NCBI RefSeq assembly: GCF_900109175.1
Contig: NZ_FNZE01000022.1
Coordinates: 1-61,387 of the forward strand
DNA: 61,387 nt
Source of the DNA: Pseudomonas linyingensis
GTDB taxonomy: Bacteria > Pseudomonadota > Gammaproteobacteria > Pseudomonadales > Pseudomonadaceae
Reading direction: 5' to 3'
Part shown: positions 43,256-52,808 of the stretch, one piece after another
How positions within the stretch are numbered: position 1 is the first letter of the stretch
Layout: each line of letters begins with the position of its first letter
The notes under the pieces: generated by a model
What the model saw: only the letters and a program-made list of their open reading frames with translations
What the model was told of the DNA's origin: nothing
Database searches by the model: none
Made by a program: the position numbers and the translations under genes

Positions 43256-43825
43256 CTAGTCGTTCCACGCACAATAGCAGCCCACCGCCAGGCTGCCGGT
43301 GCTGTGCACCGCCCGTCCGGCGAGCAGCGCCTCGAGCACCGGCTCAATGAAGCTGTTGGCCGAGGTGCACACCGCGCCCTCGCTGTAGGGGCCGACATAG
43401 GCCAGCTTGCCGTCCCGGTCCCAGATCGCCACCGCCGGACTGGCCGGCAGCTGTTCGGCGCCGGGCAGCTCGGCGAGCGGCTGGAGGGCCTTGAGGGTAT
43501 CCGGCAACTGGCCGCGGCTGCCGGGTTTCTGCCAGACGTGGAAGCTCACCGGCTGACCGGCGAAGCGTTCGAGCAGTTCGGCCAGGTGCTGCTGGTTGCC
43601 GACGTTGCACGGGCACGGCGGGTCCCACAGGTGCACCACGCGGATGCTGCCGGGGCCGGCCAGTTCGGCGGGCAGGCGCAGGGTGCCGGCGTCGAACAGC
43701 ACGGTGGTCTCGCTGAAGGGTCGAATGTAGCGGGCCTGGTACCACTGGTTGAGGCTCCACAGCGCCAGGGCAGCGGCGAGGGCGAGCAGGCTGAGGAGGA
43801 TGGTGTTGCGGCGCGGCAGGGGCAT
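43256..43825 (-). CDS. Membrane-anchored thioredoxin-fold protein (DUF6436-like)
   Basis: A 189-residue protein with one N-terminal transmembrane helix (about residues 9-27) and a periplasmic thioredoxin-like domain. HLWDPPCPCN replaces the usual WCxxC; it keeps a C-P-C pair. A second cysteine pair near the end (GCYCAWND) is unusual. It may be a redox or metal-handling protein of the envelope. No good ribosome site is visible before ATG 43825, so the start is less certain. Confidence 0.7.
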   Translation of the reverse strand: MPLPRRNTILLSLLALAAALALWSLNQWYQARYIRPFSETTVLFDAGTLRLPAELAGPGSIRVVHLWDPPCPCNVGNQQHLAELLERFAGQPVSFHVWQKPGSRGQLPDTLKALQPLAELPGAEQLPASPAVAIWDRDGKLAYVGPYSEGAVCTSANSFIEPVLEALLAGRAVHSTGSLAVGCYCAWND

Positions 43826-43949
43826 GGCGGGTGGGTCGGCAGAAAATGTCGGCCAAGCTTGCCATGTTGTGCGTCCGGTCTGAAGATCATAGGCAGTGGC
43901 CGATCAGCGCACTCCAGCGCACTTTAGCGAAAGGCGCGGCCGAATCCTT

Positions 43950-44885
43950 ATGAACGAAACCTTCGATCCCCAACGCCTGCGCCAGCAAATGCCGCCGCTG
44001 TCCGCCGCCGCGGCCGAGCACGGCCCGCAGGTACAGGCCTACCGGCAGTACTACGGCCTGCAGCACCGTCCCGACATTCACAGCCGCCTCGGCTGGGTGG
44101 AGGTCGGCGGGCGCCGGCTGGCGGTGCAGGGCTGGTGGCGCGACGGTGCGCGCGCCACGCTGCTGCTGCTGCACGGCTACTACGACCACATGGGCCTGTA
44201 CCGCCACGTGTTCGACTGGGCGCTGGCGATGAACTTCGCCGTGCTGTCCTGCGACCTGCCCGGCCACGGTCTGTCGGAAGGGGTGCCGGCGAGCATCGAC
44301 GACTTCGCCGAATACCAGGCCGTGCTGGCCGCACTGTTCGAAGCCGCCGAGATGCTCAACCTGCCGCAGCCCTGGCACCTGTTCGGGCAGAGCACCGGTG
44401 GCGCCATCCTCCTCGACTACCTGCTGACCGGCGCACCACGGCCGAATCTCGGCCAGACCGTGCTGCTGTCGCCGCTGATCCGGCCGCGCGCCTGGCGGCG
44501 CTCCAAGCTCAGCTACCACCTGCTCAACCCGTTCGTCAGCCAGATCGCCCGGCGCTTCACCGACAACTCCAGCGACAGCGCCTTCCTCGACTTCGTGCGC
44601 CGCGACCCTCTGCAGGCGCAGGTGCTGCCCACCGCCTGGGTCGGTGCGCTGGCGCGCTGGATTCCGCGCATCGAGAACGCGCCGCGCTCGGCCGGGCAGA
44701 GCCCGCTGATCATCCAGGGCGACGCCGACATGACGGTGGACTGGCAGCACAACCTCGAGGTGCTGGGCGACAAGTTCCGCGATCCCGAGCAGCTGATCCT
44801 GCCCGGCGCGCGCCATCACCTGGTCAACGAGGACGAGGCGCAGCGCCAGCGGCTGTTCGCGCTGCTCAACGAGCGCTTTTCCTGA
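43950..44885 (+). CDS. Alpha/beta hydrolase (monoglyceride-lipase-like)
   Basis: A 311-residue serine hydrolase. HGYYDHMGLYRH supplies the oxyanion hole, GQSTGG the nucleophile Ser, GDADMTVD the Asp and RHHLVNE the His. The lysophospholipase/monoglyceride lipase-type cap is present. ATG 43950 is favoured by protein length; an upstream GTG at 43896 is open. It is followed by a hairpin and a convergent small gene. Confidence 0.88.
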   Translation: MNETFDPQRLRQQMPPLSAAAAEHGPQVQAYRQYYGLQHRPDIHSRLGWVEVGGRRLAVQGWWRDGARATLLLLHGYYDHMGLYRHVFDWALAMNFAVLSCDLPGHGLSEGVPASIDDFAEYQAVLAALFEAAEMLNLPQPWHLFGQSTGGAILLDYLLTGAPRPNLGQTVLLSPLIRPRAWRRSKLSYHLLNPFVSQIARRFTDNSSDSAFLDFVRRDPLQAQVLPTAWVGALARWIPRIENAPRSAGQSPLIIQGDADMTVDWQHNLEVLGDKFRDPEQLILPGARHHLVNEDEAQRQRLFALLNERFS

Positions 44886-44926
44886 GCGCGGGCGGGTGCT
44901 CGCGGCATTTCGCCGGGCCTGAATGC

Positions 44927-44955
44927 ACGAAGCCCCGCACTGGGCGGGGCTTCGT
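44927..44955. terminator. Hairpin between convergent genes
   Basis: A perfect 12-bp stem (ACGAAGCCCCGC at 44927-44938 with its complement at 44944-44955) and a five-base loop. The following T tract is short, but the shape and the place between convergent genes fit a shared terminator. Confidence 0.75.
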
Positions 44956-44970
44956 TGGACGCTGGGATGA

Positions 44971-45198
44971 TCAGGCGGTCAGCGACTTCTTGGCGCGCTC
45001 GATCACCTTCTCGAGGCGTCCGGAACCCAGATACTGATCGGGGTAGAGGCGCTCGCTGTGACGGGCCACGCCGTTGTCGTTGACCACGGTGAAGCTGAAG
45101 TTGCCCTTGCGCGTGGCGGCCAGGAACTGGCACTGATGGGGAGCGAAGGCATTGGCGAGGGCGCTCATGGCGGCCTGGGCCTGGAATTGAATCGACAT
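44971..45198 (-). CDS. Conserved small protein of unknown function, 75 residues
   Basis: Starts MSIQFQAQAAMSALANAF with AGGAAAC upstream of ATG 45198. A short amphipathic N-terminus precedes a basic beta/alpha segment (ATRKGNFSFTVVNDNGVARHSERLYPDQY) and a helical, lysine-rich end. No family is recognised. The ribosome site, codon use and terminator behind it support a real gene. The open frame continues upstream to 45261 without a better start. Confidence 0.65.
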   Translation of the reverse strand: MSIQFQAQAAMSALANAFAPHQCQFLAATRKGNFSFTVVNDNGVARHSERLYPDQYLGSGRLEKVIERAKKSLTA

Positions 45199-45739
45199 TG
45201 TTGTGTGTTTCCTACGGATGGCGGCTAAAGGACCGCTCGATAAAGACTCCGAAATCGCCACCCAGCTGGGTGGTCCGAATGAACCTGGTCGGAGCAGGGA
45301 CAGCTAGTTGAAACAGCGCACTGTGGCGAAGTTTAAGCTGGCAGGTATGTACTTAGGATGACAGGTGCTCACTGGGAAAGGTTCGGTCCCGAGTGGCCTG
45401 GTCAATGCGGTATGGTCCGTCAGCGTGGGGGCGACTTGGGTGTCTGGCCCGCTCTGATAACCAACGATTCGACACTTGTCAGCTGCTGCGACAAGTTGCC
45501 GAATTGACATTCAGCTTGGTACTAACGCTAAGGACCCTATCACGCTGCTGCGCCGATAGCCAGTCTTTAATTCGTATCAAAATTCGCATGGGATGGGCCT
45601 GCTCGTTCACGGCTGAGCGTGCTTGCCAGCGTTTTGGGTGCCTCGCCAGCCATACTTTCAAGCGTCGGGCAACCCTCGTTTCGGGGTGATTGCATGCCTT
45701 GCATATAGTAAGGTTTACTTATTATTTTCGAGGCGCCCT
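45199..45739. other. Gene-free stretch of 541 bases
   Basis: Between the small gene at 44971 and the MarR gene I find no convincing coding frame, RNA or mobile-element remnant. Base composition is lower in GC than the flanks, with several short open frames lacking ribosome sites. The last 40 bases hold the probable MarR operator and promoter. Confidence 0.55.
45707..45719. promoter_or_regulatory. Candidate MarR operator
   Basis: AGTAA and TTACT form a perfect dyad with a three-base spacer, inside an AT-rich segment 20 bases before the MarR ATG. The position is typical of an autoregulatory MarR site. Confidence 0.45.
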
Positions 45740-46234
45740 ATGAATCTCTACCAGAACCGTCTCGGCTTCCTGATGGCCGATGTTTTCCGGCTGATGCGCC
45801 GCACCTTCGAATGCCGACTGGAGGGCAGCACGCTGACCCAGGCCCAAGCGCGGGCCCTGGTTTACCTGGCGCGCCAGGAAGGCTGCCGCCAGGTCGAGCT
45901 GGCCGAACTGCTGGAGGTGCAGCCGATCACCCTGGCGCGGCTGATCGACCAACTGGCGCAGGCCGGACTGGTCGAGCGCCGCGCCGACCCCAAGGACCGG
46001 CGCGCCTACCAGTTGTTCCTGACTCCCGCCGCTACGCCCCATCTGCAGGCCATCGACCAGGCCGCGACCATGGTCCGCACCCAAGCCCTCGGCGGCCTCG
46101 ACGAGGAGCAGATCGCCACGCTGCTGTTCGCTCTGGGGCAGATGCGCGACAACCTCGGCGCGCCGCGGGGCGCCGGGGCCAGCGCATGTTCCGGCAAGAA
46201 CGAACAAGAACTCTCACCAGGAGTCGTGCCATGA
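45740..46234 (+). CDS. MarR family transcriptional regulator of the efflux operon
   Basis: A 164-residue winged-helix regulator. The recognition region is VELAELLEVQPITLARLIDQLAQAGLVERRADPKDRRAY, the MarR wing signature DxxDRR. Start ATG 45740 is chosen by alignment; the frame is open further left. Its stop overlaps the start of the membrane-fusion gene (ATGA), so regulator and pump are coupled and it probably represses them. Confidence 0.92.
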   Translation: MNLYQNRLGFLMADVFRLMRRTFECRLEGSTLTQAQARALVYLARQEGCRQVELAELLEVQPITLARLIDQLAQAGLVERRADPKDRRAYQLFLTPAATPHLQAIDQAATMVRTQALGGLDEEQIATLLFALGQMRDNLGAPRGAGASACSGKNEQELSPGVVP

Positions 46235-47313
46235 GCCAAGCTCTGCCCGCCACCGAGCTTCCTGTTACCGAGTTGCCGGTCAACCCGTTCCGGCGGCGGC
46301 GTCAACGTTTGCTGCTGCTGGTGGTGGTGCCACTGCTCGCCGCGCTGCTCGGCGCCCTCGTCTATCTGCGCGGCGGCACCGAAGTCGAGACCGATAACGC
46401 CTACGTCGCTGCCGACAAGGTTCCGGCCAGCGCCGAGGTCTCCGGCACCGTCAGGGAGGTGCTAGTGCAGGAAAACCAGGCGGTCGTTGCTGGCCAGTTG
46501 CTGTTCCGTCTCGATCCCGCGACCTTCCACATTGCGGTCGCCCGGGCGGAGGCCAGGCTGGCGCAGGTACGCACCGATCTGGCCGCGCTCAAGGCCAGCT
46601 ACCGTGCCAAGCAGGCGGAAATTACCCTGGCTCGTACTCGCCATGCCTTCGCCGTACGCGAGCAGCGGCGCCAGGCCGATCTGGTTGCGCGCAACTTCGT
46701 CTCCGCCGCCCGTTTCGACCAGGTGCGCCAGGCCAGCGATGTCGCCGCCCAGCAGATAATTGCCCTCGAGCAGGATCTGCGGCGCATCGGCGAGTCGCTG
46801 GGCGGCAGCGTCGACGCCTCGGTCGAGGCGCATCCCGCCTACCTGGCGGCGCAGGCCGAGCGGGAGCAGGCTCGCCTCAACCTGGCGCGCACCGAGGTAC
46901 GCGCCGCGCTGCCGGGAACCGTCAGCCGGCTGCCCAAGCCGGGGCAATACCTCGACGCCGGCGGCACTGCGCTGACGCTGGTGGTCGACGGCAACCTATG
47001 GGTCGAGGCCAACTTCACCGAGAAGGACCTTACCTACATGCATCCCGGCCAGCCGGTCGCCATCCACATCGACACCTATCCCGATGCGAGCTGGCATGGC
47101 GTGGTGGAGAGCCTGAGCCCGGCCACCGGCGCGGAGTTTTCGGTGATCCCGGCGCAGAACGCCACCGGCAACTGGGTGAAGATCGCCCAGCGGGTGCCGG
47201 TGCGCATCCGCCTCGACGCAGCGCCGGCCATGCCGCAACTGCGCGCTGGGCTGAGTGCCGTGGTGACGATCGACACTGGCCATCGCCGCAGCCTGTTGGG
47301 GCTGACGCTCTGA
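46231..47313 (+). CDS. EmrA/HlyD-type membrane fusion protein
   Basis: A 360-residue periplasmic adaptor anchored by one helix near residues 28-48. TDNAYVAADKVPASAEVSGTVREVLVQENQ is the barrel-sandwich (lipoyl) half; a coiled coil lies at about residues 95-195. The second half-barrel follows, with LVVDGNLWVEANFTEKDL. It links the inner-membrane pump encoded next to an outer-membrane channel that is not in the window. Confidence 0.93.
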   Translation: MSQALPATELPVTELPVNPFRRRRQRLLLLVVVPLLAALLGALVYLRGGTEVETDNAYVAADKVPASAEVSGTVREVLVQENQAVVAGQLLFRLDPATFHIAVARAEARLAQVRTDLAALKASYRAKQAEITLARTRHAFAVREQRRQADLVARNFVSAARFDQVRQASDVAAQQIIALEQDLRRIGESLGGSVDASVEAHPAYLAAQAEREQARLNLARTEVRAALPGTVSRLPKPGQYLDAGGTALTLVVDGNLWVEANFTEKDLTYMHPGQPVAIHIDTYPDASWHGVVESLSPATGAEFSVIPAQNATGNWVKIAQRVPVRIRLDAAPAMPQLRAGLSAVVTIDTGHRRSLLGLTL

Positions 47314-47323
47314 GGTTCGTCCC

Positions 47324-48829
47324 ATGACCGTAGCCGGAGTGGAAAGCGCGCACCGCGGCTTCATCACCCTGTCGGTGATGCTGGCGACCACCATGCAGGC
47401 GCTGGACACCACCATCGCCAACGTCGCCTTGCCGCACATGCAGGGGGCGATGGGTGTGACCCAGGACCAGATCACCTGGGTGCTGACCTCCTACATCGTC
47501 GCCGCTGCGATCTGCATGCCGCTGACCGGCTTTCTCGCCGCCCGCCTCGGTCGCAAGCGCCTGTTCGTCGGCGCGGTGATCGGCTTCACCCTGGCCTCGA
47601 TGCTCTGCGGCGCGGCACAGAGCATCGAGCAGCTGGTGCTGTTCCGCCTGCTGCAGGGCGTGTTCGGTGCCAGCCTGGTACCGCTGTCGCAGGCGGTGCT
47701 GCTCGACACCTGGCCGCCCGAACGCCACGGCTCGGCGATGGCGCTGTGGGGCGTGGGGGTGATGGTCGGGCCGATCCTCGGCCCGTCGCTCGGCGGCTGG
47801 CTGACCGAGTACTACAACTGGCGCTGGGTGTTCTACATCAACCTGCCGTTCGGCCTGCTGGCCTGGTTCGGCCTGGCCGCTTTCGTCCGCGAGACGCCGC
47901 TCGACCGCACCCGGCGCTTCGACCTGTTCGGCTTCGCCATGCTCAGCCTGGCTATCGGTGCGTTGCAGATGATGTTGGATCGCGGCGAATCGCTCGACTG
48001 GTTTTCCAGCCCCGAAGTGGTGGGCGAGGCAGTGCTCGCCGGTCTGGCGTTGTACCTGTTCGTTGCGCACATCTTCACCTGCGACCAGCCGTTCATCGAG
48101 CCGGGGCTGTTCCGCGACCGCAATTTCAGCGTCGGTCTGCTGTTCATCTTCATGGTCGGGGTGATCCTGCTGGCCACCATGGCGCTGCTACCACCGTTCA
48201 TGCAGAACCTGATGGGTCACCCGGTGATCGATGTCGGCCAGCTGCTCGCCCCGCGCGGCGTGGGCACCATGCTGGCGATGATGACGGTCGGCCGCCTGGG
48301 CGGACGGATGGACGTACGCTACCTGATCTTCGCCGGCCTGCTGCTGACCAGCCTGTCGCTGTGGGAGATGACCGGCTTCACCCTCGACGTGAGCGGCTGG
48401 GACATCGTGCGCACCGGCTTCGTCCAGGGGCTGGGTCTGGGTTTCATCTTCGTGCCGTTGTCGACCATCACCTTCGCCACCCTGGCGCCGCACCACCGCA
48501 ACGAGGGCACGGCGCTGTTCAGCCTGATGCGCAACATTGGCAGCAGTATCGGCATCTCGCTGGTGATCACTTATCTGGCACAGCGCACCCAGGCCAACCA
48601 CGCGGCGTTTGCCGACTACCTCACGCCGTTCAGCCAGGCGCTGAAACAGGCGGGTGAAGCCGGCGTCTACAACCTGGAAACGGTGCAGGGGTTGGCGTCC
48701 CTCGACCGCGAAGTGAGTCGCCAGGCGGTCACCCTGGCCTACCTGCAGGATTTTCGCCTGATGATGTTCATCACCCTGGCGACCCTTCCGCTGCTCCTGC
48801 TGTTGCGCGGCCCGGAGAAGGCCCGCTGA
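47324..48829 (+). CDS. DHA2 family drug:H+ antiporter (EmrB-like)
   Basis: A 501-residue, 14-helix MFS exporter. LDTTIANVALPHMQGAMGVTQDQITWVLTSYIVA is the EmrB/QacA helix-1 pattern, and motif C occurs as GPILGPSLGGWL. It begins ten bases after the fusion protein gene. With MarR and HlyD partners it forms an EmrAB-type tripartite efflux system for lipophilic toxicants; substrates unknown. Confidence 0.93.
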   Translation: MTVAGVESAHRGFITLSVMLATTMQALDTTIANVALPHMQGAMGVTQDQITWVLTSYIVAAAICMPLTGFLAARLGRKRLFVGAVIGFTLASMLCGAAQSIEQLVLFRLLQGVFGASLVPLSQAVLLDTWPPERHGSAMALWGVGVMVGPILGPSLGGWLTEYYNWRWVFYINLPFGLLAWFGLAAFVRETPLDRTRRFDLFGFAMLSLAIGALQMMLDRGESLDWFSSPEVVGEAVLAGLALYLFVAHIFTCDQPFIEPGLFRDRNFSVGLLFIFMVGVILLATMALLPPFMQNLMGHPVIDVGQLLAPRGVGTMLAMMTVGRLGGRMDVRYLIFAGLLLTSLSLWEMTGFTLDVSGWDIVRTGFVQGLGLGFIFVPLSTITFATLAPHHRNEGTALFSLMRNIGSSIGISLVITYLAQRTQANHAAFADYLTPFSQALKQAGEAGVYNLETVQGLASLDREVSRQAVTLAYLQDFRLMMFITLATLPLLLLLRGPEKAR

Positions 48830-48904
48830 GTCGCATCGGTACGGGCATGTTCGATTATTTTTCGATGGCTCGGGCAATGCGCTCGGGCTGGCCACCGCGT
48901 TGCT

Positions 48905-50332
48905 TCAGCCCTTGACGCAGACCAGCGGCCTTAGTCGCGCCACCCGCCGCGCCAGCCCGGCCTGCTCGGCGGCCTCGACCACCGCGGCGACGTCCTTGTA
49001 GGCCAGCGGGGCCTCCTCGGCGACGCCGCGCAGGCTCGGGCTGCGGATCAGGATGCCGCGCCGGGCCAGTTCGTCGACCACGCTACGGCCCTGCCAGCGG
49101 CGCAGCGCCTCGTGGCGGCTCATCGCCCGCCCGGCGCCGTGGCAGGCCGAGGCGAAGGCCTGGCTCTGGCTGCCACCGCCGGCCAGCACCCAGGACGCGG
49201 TGCCCATGCTGCCGCCGATCAGCACCGGCTGGCCGACCGCGCGGTATTCCGGGGGCAACTCATGGTGGCCGGGACCGAAGGCGCGGGTGGCGCCCTTGCG
49301 GTGGACGAACAGCCGGCGGCGCTGGCCGTCGACCAGATGGCTCTCCTCCTTGCAGGTGTTGTGCGACACGTCGTAGAGCAGCGGCATGGCGATGCCGGGG
49401 AACAGCTCGGCGAACGCCTCGCGCGCCAGGTGGGTGAGGATCTGCCGGTTGGCCAGCGCGCAGTTGATCGCCGCGCGCATGGCGCCGAGGTAGCTCTGCC
49501 CCAGTTCGGACTTCAGCGGTGCGCAGGCCAGCTCGCGGTCGACCAGGGCGATGCCGGCGCGCGGCGCGGCGATCACCATCTCACGCAGAAAATCGGTGCC
49601 GATCTGGTGGCCCAGGCCGCGCGAGCCGCAGTGCAGGGTGGCGAGCACGTCGCCGACCGCCAGGCCGTAGGCATGCGCCGCCGTCAGATCGAACAGCTCG
49701 TCGACCACCTGCACCTCCAGGTAGTGGTTGCCCGAGCCGAGGGTGCCCATCTCGTCGCGCTGGCGATGCTTGGCCTCGGCCGACACCTCGGCCGGCACCG
49801 CGCCGGCCATGCTGCCGCCTTCCTCGATGCGCGCCAGGTCCGCCGGGCTGCCGAAGCCCTGCTCGACCGCCCACTTGGCGCCGCCGCGCAGCATCGCGCC
49901 CATCTCCTTGCCGCTCAGGCGCAGCGCGCCGGTGCTGCCGAGGCCGGCCGGAATGCGTCGGAACAGCACGTCGGCCAGGCGCTCCTTGACCGCCTCGATG
50001 TCGGCCTGTTTCAACCCGGTGTGCAGCGTGCGCACGCCGCAGGAAATGTCGAAGCCGACCCCGCCGGCGGACACCACGCCGCCTTCGTCGGCGTCGAAGG
50101 CCGCCACCCCGCCGATCGGGAAGCCGTAGCCCCAGTGGGCGTCGGGCATGGCGTAGGCGGCGTCGACGATGCCCGGCAGGCCGGCGACGTTGGCCAGTTG
50201 TTCGCCGACCTTGGCGTCCATCGCATCGAGCAGCTCGCGCGAGGCGAAGATCACCCCTGGCACGCGCATGGCACCGTGCTGGGGCATTTCCCATTCGAAG
50301 GGGCCGCGCTGGCGGAATTGGTCGAGGTTCAT
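48905..50332 (-). CDS. rtcB: RtcB family RNA ligase (3'-phosphate/cyclic phosphate joining)
   Basis: A 475-residue GTP-dependent ligase that joins RNA 2',3'-cyclic or 3'-phosphate ends to 5'-OH ends. Metal ligands include Asp95 and Cys98 (GFDISCGVR), His in LGSGNHYLEV, LHCGSRGLGHQIG and YDVSHN; the guanylylated His lies in CHGAGRAMSR. ATG 50332 has GGAG upstream. It is last in a long minus-strand array with an archease, its activator, at the far upstream end. A role in RNA repair under stress is inferred. Confidence 0.95.
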   Translation of the reverse strand: MNLDQFRQRGPFEWEMPQHGAMRVPGVIFASRELLDAMDAKVGEQLANVAGLPGIVDAAYAMPDAHWGYGFPIGGVAAFDADEGGVVSAGGVGFDISCGVRTLHTGLKQADIEAVKERLADVLFRRIPAGLGSTGALRLSGKEMGAMLRGGAKWAVEQGFGSPADLARIEEGGSMAGAVPAEVSAEAKHRQRDEMGTLGSGNHYLEVQVVDELFDLTAAHAYGLAVGDVLATLHCGSRGLGHQIGTDFLREMVIAAPRAGIALVDRELACAPLKSELGQSYLGAMRAAINCALANRQILTHLAREAFAELFPGIAMPLLYDVSHNTCKEESHLVDGQRRRLFVHRKGATRAFGPGHHELPPEYRAVGQPVLIGGSMGTASWVLAGGGSQSQAFASACHGAGRAMSRHEALRRWQGRSVVDELARRGILIRSPSLRGVAEEAPLAYKDVAAVVEAAEQAGLARRVARLRPLVCVKG

Positions 50333-50397
50333 GGTCGGTCTCCTGCAGGAAGCAGTCGACTGACTATAGGTGAGCGCCCCCGGCCATGGAGGCCCGG

Positions 50398-50649
50398 TCA
50401 TCCGGCCGCAAGACGCCGCTGCAGGTAGGCCAGCAGCACGTTCAGGGTGGTGAGCTGCTGGTAGTCGGCCTCGGGGATGTTCACCCCCAGGCGCTGGTGC
50501 AGGGCGGCGAGAAAGCGCAGCCAGTCCATCGAGTCGAGGTCGACCTCGTCGCGCAGGGGGCGGTCGCCGCGCAGGGTGGCGGGCTCGACCTCCGGGGCGA
50601 TGCCCTGCAGGGCCGTGAGCACCTCGCGGCGCAGTTGCGCGTCATCCAT
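50398..50649 (-). CDS. Acyl carrier protein-like protein
   Basis: An 83-residue carrier protein with four-helix ACP pattern. Ser40 in DLDSMDWLRF is the phosphopantetheine site. GAGGAG precedes the ATG; 12 bases separate it from the E2 gene upstream. It is not beside fatty-acid genes but follows an E1-E2 dehydrogenase set and an acyl-CoA-ligase-like gene, suggesting it carries the acyl group made there. Residues after the site are less acidic than in AcpP. Confidence 0.88.
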   Translation of the reverse strand: MDDAQLRREVLTALQGIAPEVEPATLRGDRPLRDEVDLDSMDWLRFLAALHQRLGVNIPEADYQQLTTLNVLLAYLQRRLAAG

Positions 50650-50661
50650 CGTCGTTGCTCC

Positions 50662-51837
50662 TCACAGACTGTCGGGTTGCTGCAGGCGGCGGCGCACCTC
50701 GGCGAGAAAGCTCGCGCCGTAGTGGCCGTCGCTGGCGCGGTGGTCGGCGGCCAGGCTGAACTGCGCGCAGGCCAGCGCGCACACCCTGCCGTCTTCCACC
50801 CACGGCCGCTCGGCGATGCGGCCGACGCCGACCAGCGCCACCTGCGGCGGGTAGATCACCCCGAACACGCCATCCACCCCCTGGTCGCCGAGCTGGGTGA
50901 CGGTGAGGGTGGCCTCGGAGAGTTCCGAGCTGCGCAGCGAGTAGCTGCGCGCGCGCTGCACCAGATCGCCCAGCTCCTCCATCAATTGCGGCAGCGGCTT
51001 GGACGCCACGTCGTGCAGCGCCGGGGCGATCAGCCCGCCCTGGCGCAGCGCCACCGCCACGCCGAGGTGGATGCCGGGGCCCGGCCGGAAGGCGCCGTCG
51101 ATCCAGTAGCCGTTGAGCTGCGGGTAGTCGCCCAGCGCCAGGGCCACCGCCTTGAGCACCAGCACGCCTGGCAGCAGGCGCCGCTCCGGTGGCAGCTCGG
51201 CGTTGTAGGCGGCGAGCCAGGCCAGCGCGACCGCCATGGGCACCGTCTCGCTCAGGTAGTAGTGCGGGATCTCGCGCTTGGAGCGGCTCATCGCCGCGGC
51301 GATGGCCTGGCGCATGGCGGCGTGGCGGTCCTGCGCCGTGGCCGGTTGCACGGCGGGCTTTTGGGTCGCGACGGCCTCGACGTCGGCGAGGGTCACCGCG
51401 CCCTGCGGACCTGTGCCGGTCAGCGTGGCGGCGTCGATGCCCAGCTCGGCGGCACGCTGGCGCGCGACGGGGGTGATGCGGGTACGAGTAGCCGGGGCGG
51501 CGCCGGGCGTTGCGGCTGGCGGGGGATTCGGTGTTTGCGGCTGGGCTGCTTTCCTGGCTGCGACTGGGGCTGGGCGGCGCGGTGCGGTTTCCGCCGACCC
51601 GCCGGCCTCCAGCAGGGTGGCGATGGGCGTGCCCACCGGCACCTTGTCGCCGGGCTGGATCAGCAGCTCGAACACCCGGCCTTCCTGCCAGCACTCGATC
51701 TCCACCGCCGCCTTGGCGGTGTCGACCACCGCGACCACCTGGCCGCGATGCACCGCATCGCCCGGTGCCACCTGCCACTGCAGCAGGGTGCCGGCATCCA
51801 TGTCGGCGCCGAGGGAGGGCATGCGGAATTCGATCAT
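50662..51837 (-). CDS. 2-oxoacid dehydrogenase E2 (lipoamide acyltransferase)
   Basis: A 391-residue E2 with one lipoyl domain (lipoylated Lys42 in [11 protein letters not shown]), an Ala/Pro-rich linker, a peripheral-subunit-binding domain at about 120-154 ([15 protein letters not shown]) and a catalytic domain ending in [14 protein letters not shown], where His366 and Asp370 are the active pair. Size and architecture match the acetoin or pyruvate dehydrogenase E2 of aco/pdh operons. It overlaps the E1 beta gene by four bases. No E3 gene is nearby. Confidence 0.93.
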   Translation of the reverse strand: MIEFRMPSLGADMDAGTLLQWQVAPGDAVHRGQVVAVVDTAKAAVEIECWQEGRVFELLIQPGDKVPVGTPIATLLEAGGSAETAPRRPAPVAARKAAQPQTPNPPPAATPGAAPATRTRITPVARQRAAELGIDAATLTGTGPQGAVTLADVEAVATQKPAVQPATAQDRHAAMRQAIAAAMSRSKREIPHYYLSETVPMAVALAWLAAYNAELPPERRLLPGVLVLKAVALALGDYPQLNGYWIDGAFRPGPGIHLGVAVALRQGGLIAPALHDVASKPLPQLMEELGDLVQRARSYSLRSSELSEATLTVTQLGDQGVDGVFGVIYPPQVALVGVGRIAERPWVEDGRVCALACAQFSLAADHRASDGHYGASFLAEVRRRLQQPDSL

Positions 51838-52808
51838 CGGCCGAGTAGTCCCCTGGCCGCCGCCACTATCGCCGGCACCTGCGGCAGCGCCGCGTCCTCA
51901 AGATGTTTGGCATAGGGCGTAGGCACCTCGGCGCTGCACACCCGCGCCGGCGGCGCGTCGAGGTCGAAGAACGCCTGCTCGACGATGCGCGCGATGATCT
52001 CGGCGGCCAGGCTGCCGCTGCGCCAGCCCTCGTCGACCACCAGCGCGCGGCGAGTGCGGCGCACCGACTCCATGATGGTGGCGTCGTCCAGCGGGCGCAG
52101 CACGCGCAGGTCGATCACCTCGGCGGAAATCCCCTCGCCGGCCAGCTGTTCGGCGGCCTCCAGCGCCTTGGCCAGGGTGCCGCCGTAGGCAATCAGGGTC
52201 AGATCCGAGCCCGCCCGGCGCACCCGCGCCGAGCGGATGCCGACCACCTCCGTCTCGTCCAGCTCGCCCTCGACGTTGTACAGCGCGCCCTGTTCGAACA
52301 GCAGCACCGGGTCGGGGTCCTCGAGCGCGGGCCAGAGCATGCCGCGGGCGTCCTCCAGGGTGGCCGGGGCGAGGATCTTCAGGCCGGGGATGTGCGCCAG
52401 CCAGCCCTCCAGGCTGTGCGAGTGCTGCGCCGCCAGCTGGCGCCCGGCGCCGGTGGTCATGCGCACCACCAGCGGCACCGAGAACTGCCCGCCGGACATG
52501 TGGCGCAGGGTGGCGGCGGTGTTCATCAGCTGGTCGAGGGCGAGCAGGCAGAAGTTCACGGTCATCACCTCGACGATCGGCCGCATGCCGCCGAGCGCCG
52601 CGCCGATGCCGGCGCCGACGAAGGCCAGCTCGGACAGCGGGGTGTCGCGCACGCGCTGCTCGCCGAACTCGTCGACCAGGCCCTTGCTCACCGCGAAGGT
52701 GCCGCCGTAGCGGCCGACGTCCTCGCCCATCAGGAACACCCGCGGGTCGCGCGCCAGTGCCTCGCGCATTGCTTCGCGCAGCGCCTCGCGGTAGCTGGTG
52801 CGGCTCAT
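51834..52808 (-). CDS. 2-oxoacid dehydrogenase E1 component, beta subunit
   Basis: A 324-residue transketolase-like beta subunit ([32 protein letters not shown] start). The TPP-activating Glu lies in the [18 protein letters not shown] region, and the C-terminal transketolase domain is complete. The start overlaps the E1 alpha stop codon by four bases. It pairs with the next gene to form the heterotetrameric E1 that decarboxylates pyruvate, acetoin or a branched 2-oxoacid. Confidence 0.94.
   Translation of the reverse strand: MSRTSYREALREAMREALARDPRVFLMGEDVGRYGGTFAVSKGLVDEFGEQRVRDTPLSELAFVGAGIGAALGGMRPIVEVMTVNFCLLALDQLMNTAATLRHMSGGQFSVPLVVRMTTGAGRQLAAQHSHSLEGWLAHIPGLKILAPATLEDARGMLWPALEDPDPVLLFEQGALYNVEGELDETEVVGIRSARVRRAGSDLTLIAYGGTLAKALEAAEQLAGEGISAEVIDLRVLRPLDDATIMESVRRTRRALVVDEGWRSGSLAAEIIARIVEQAFFDLDAPPARVCSAEVPTPYAKHLEDAALPQVPAIVAAARGLLGR

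Noticed and set aside
45199..45739. Possible mobile-element remnant in the gene-free stretch
   Set aside because: No transposase motif, terminal repeats or target duplication could be seen.
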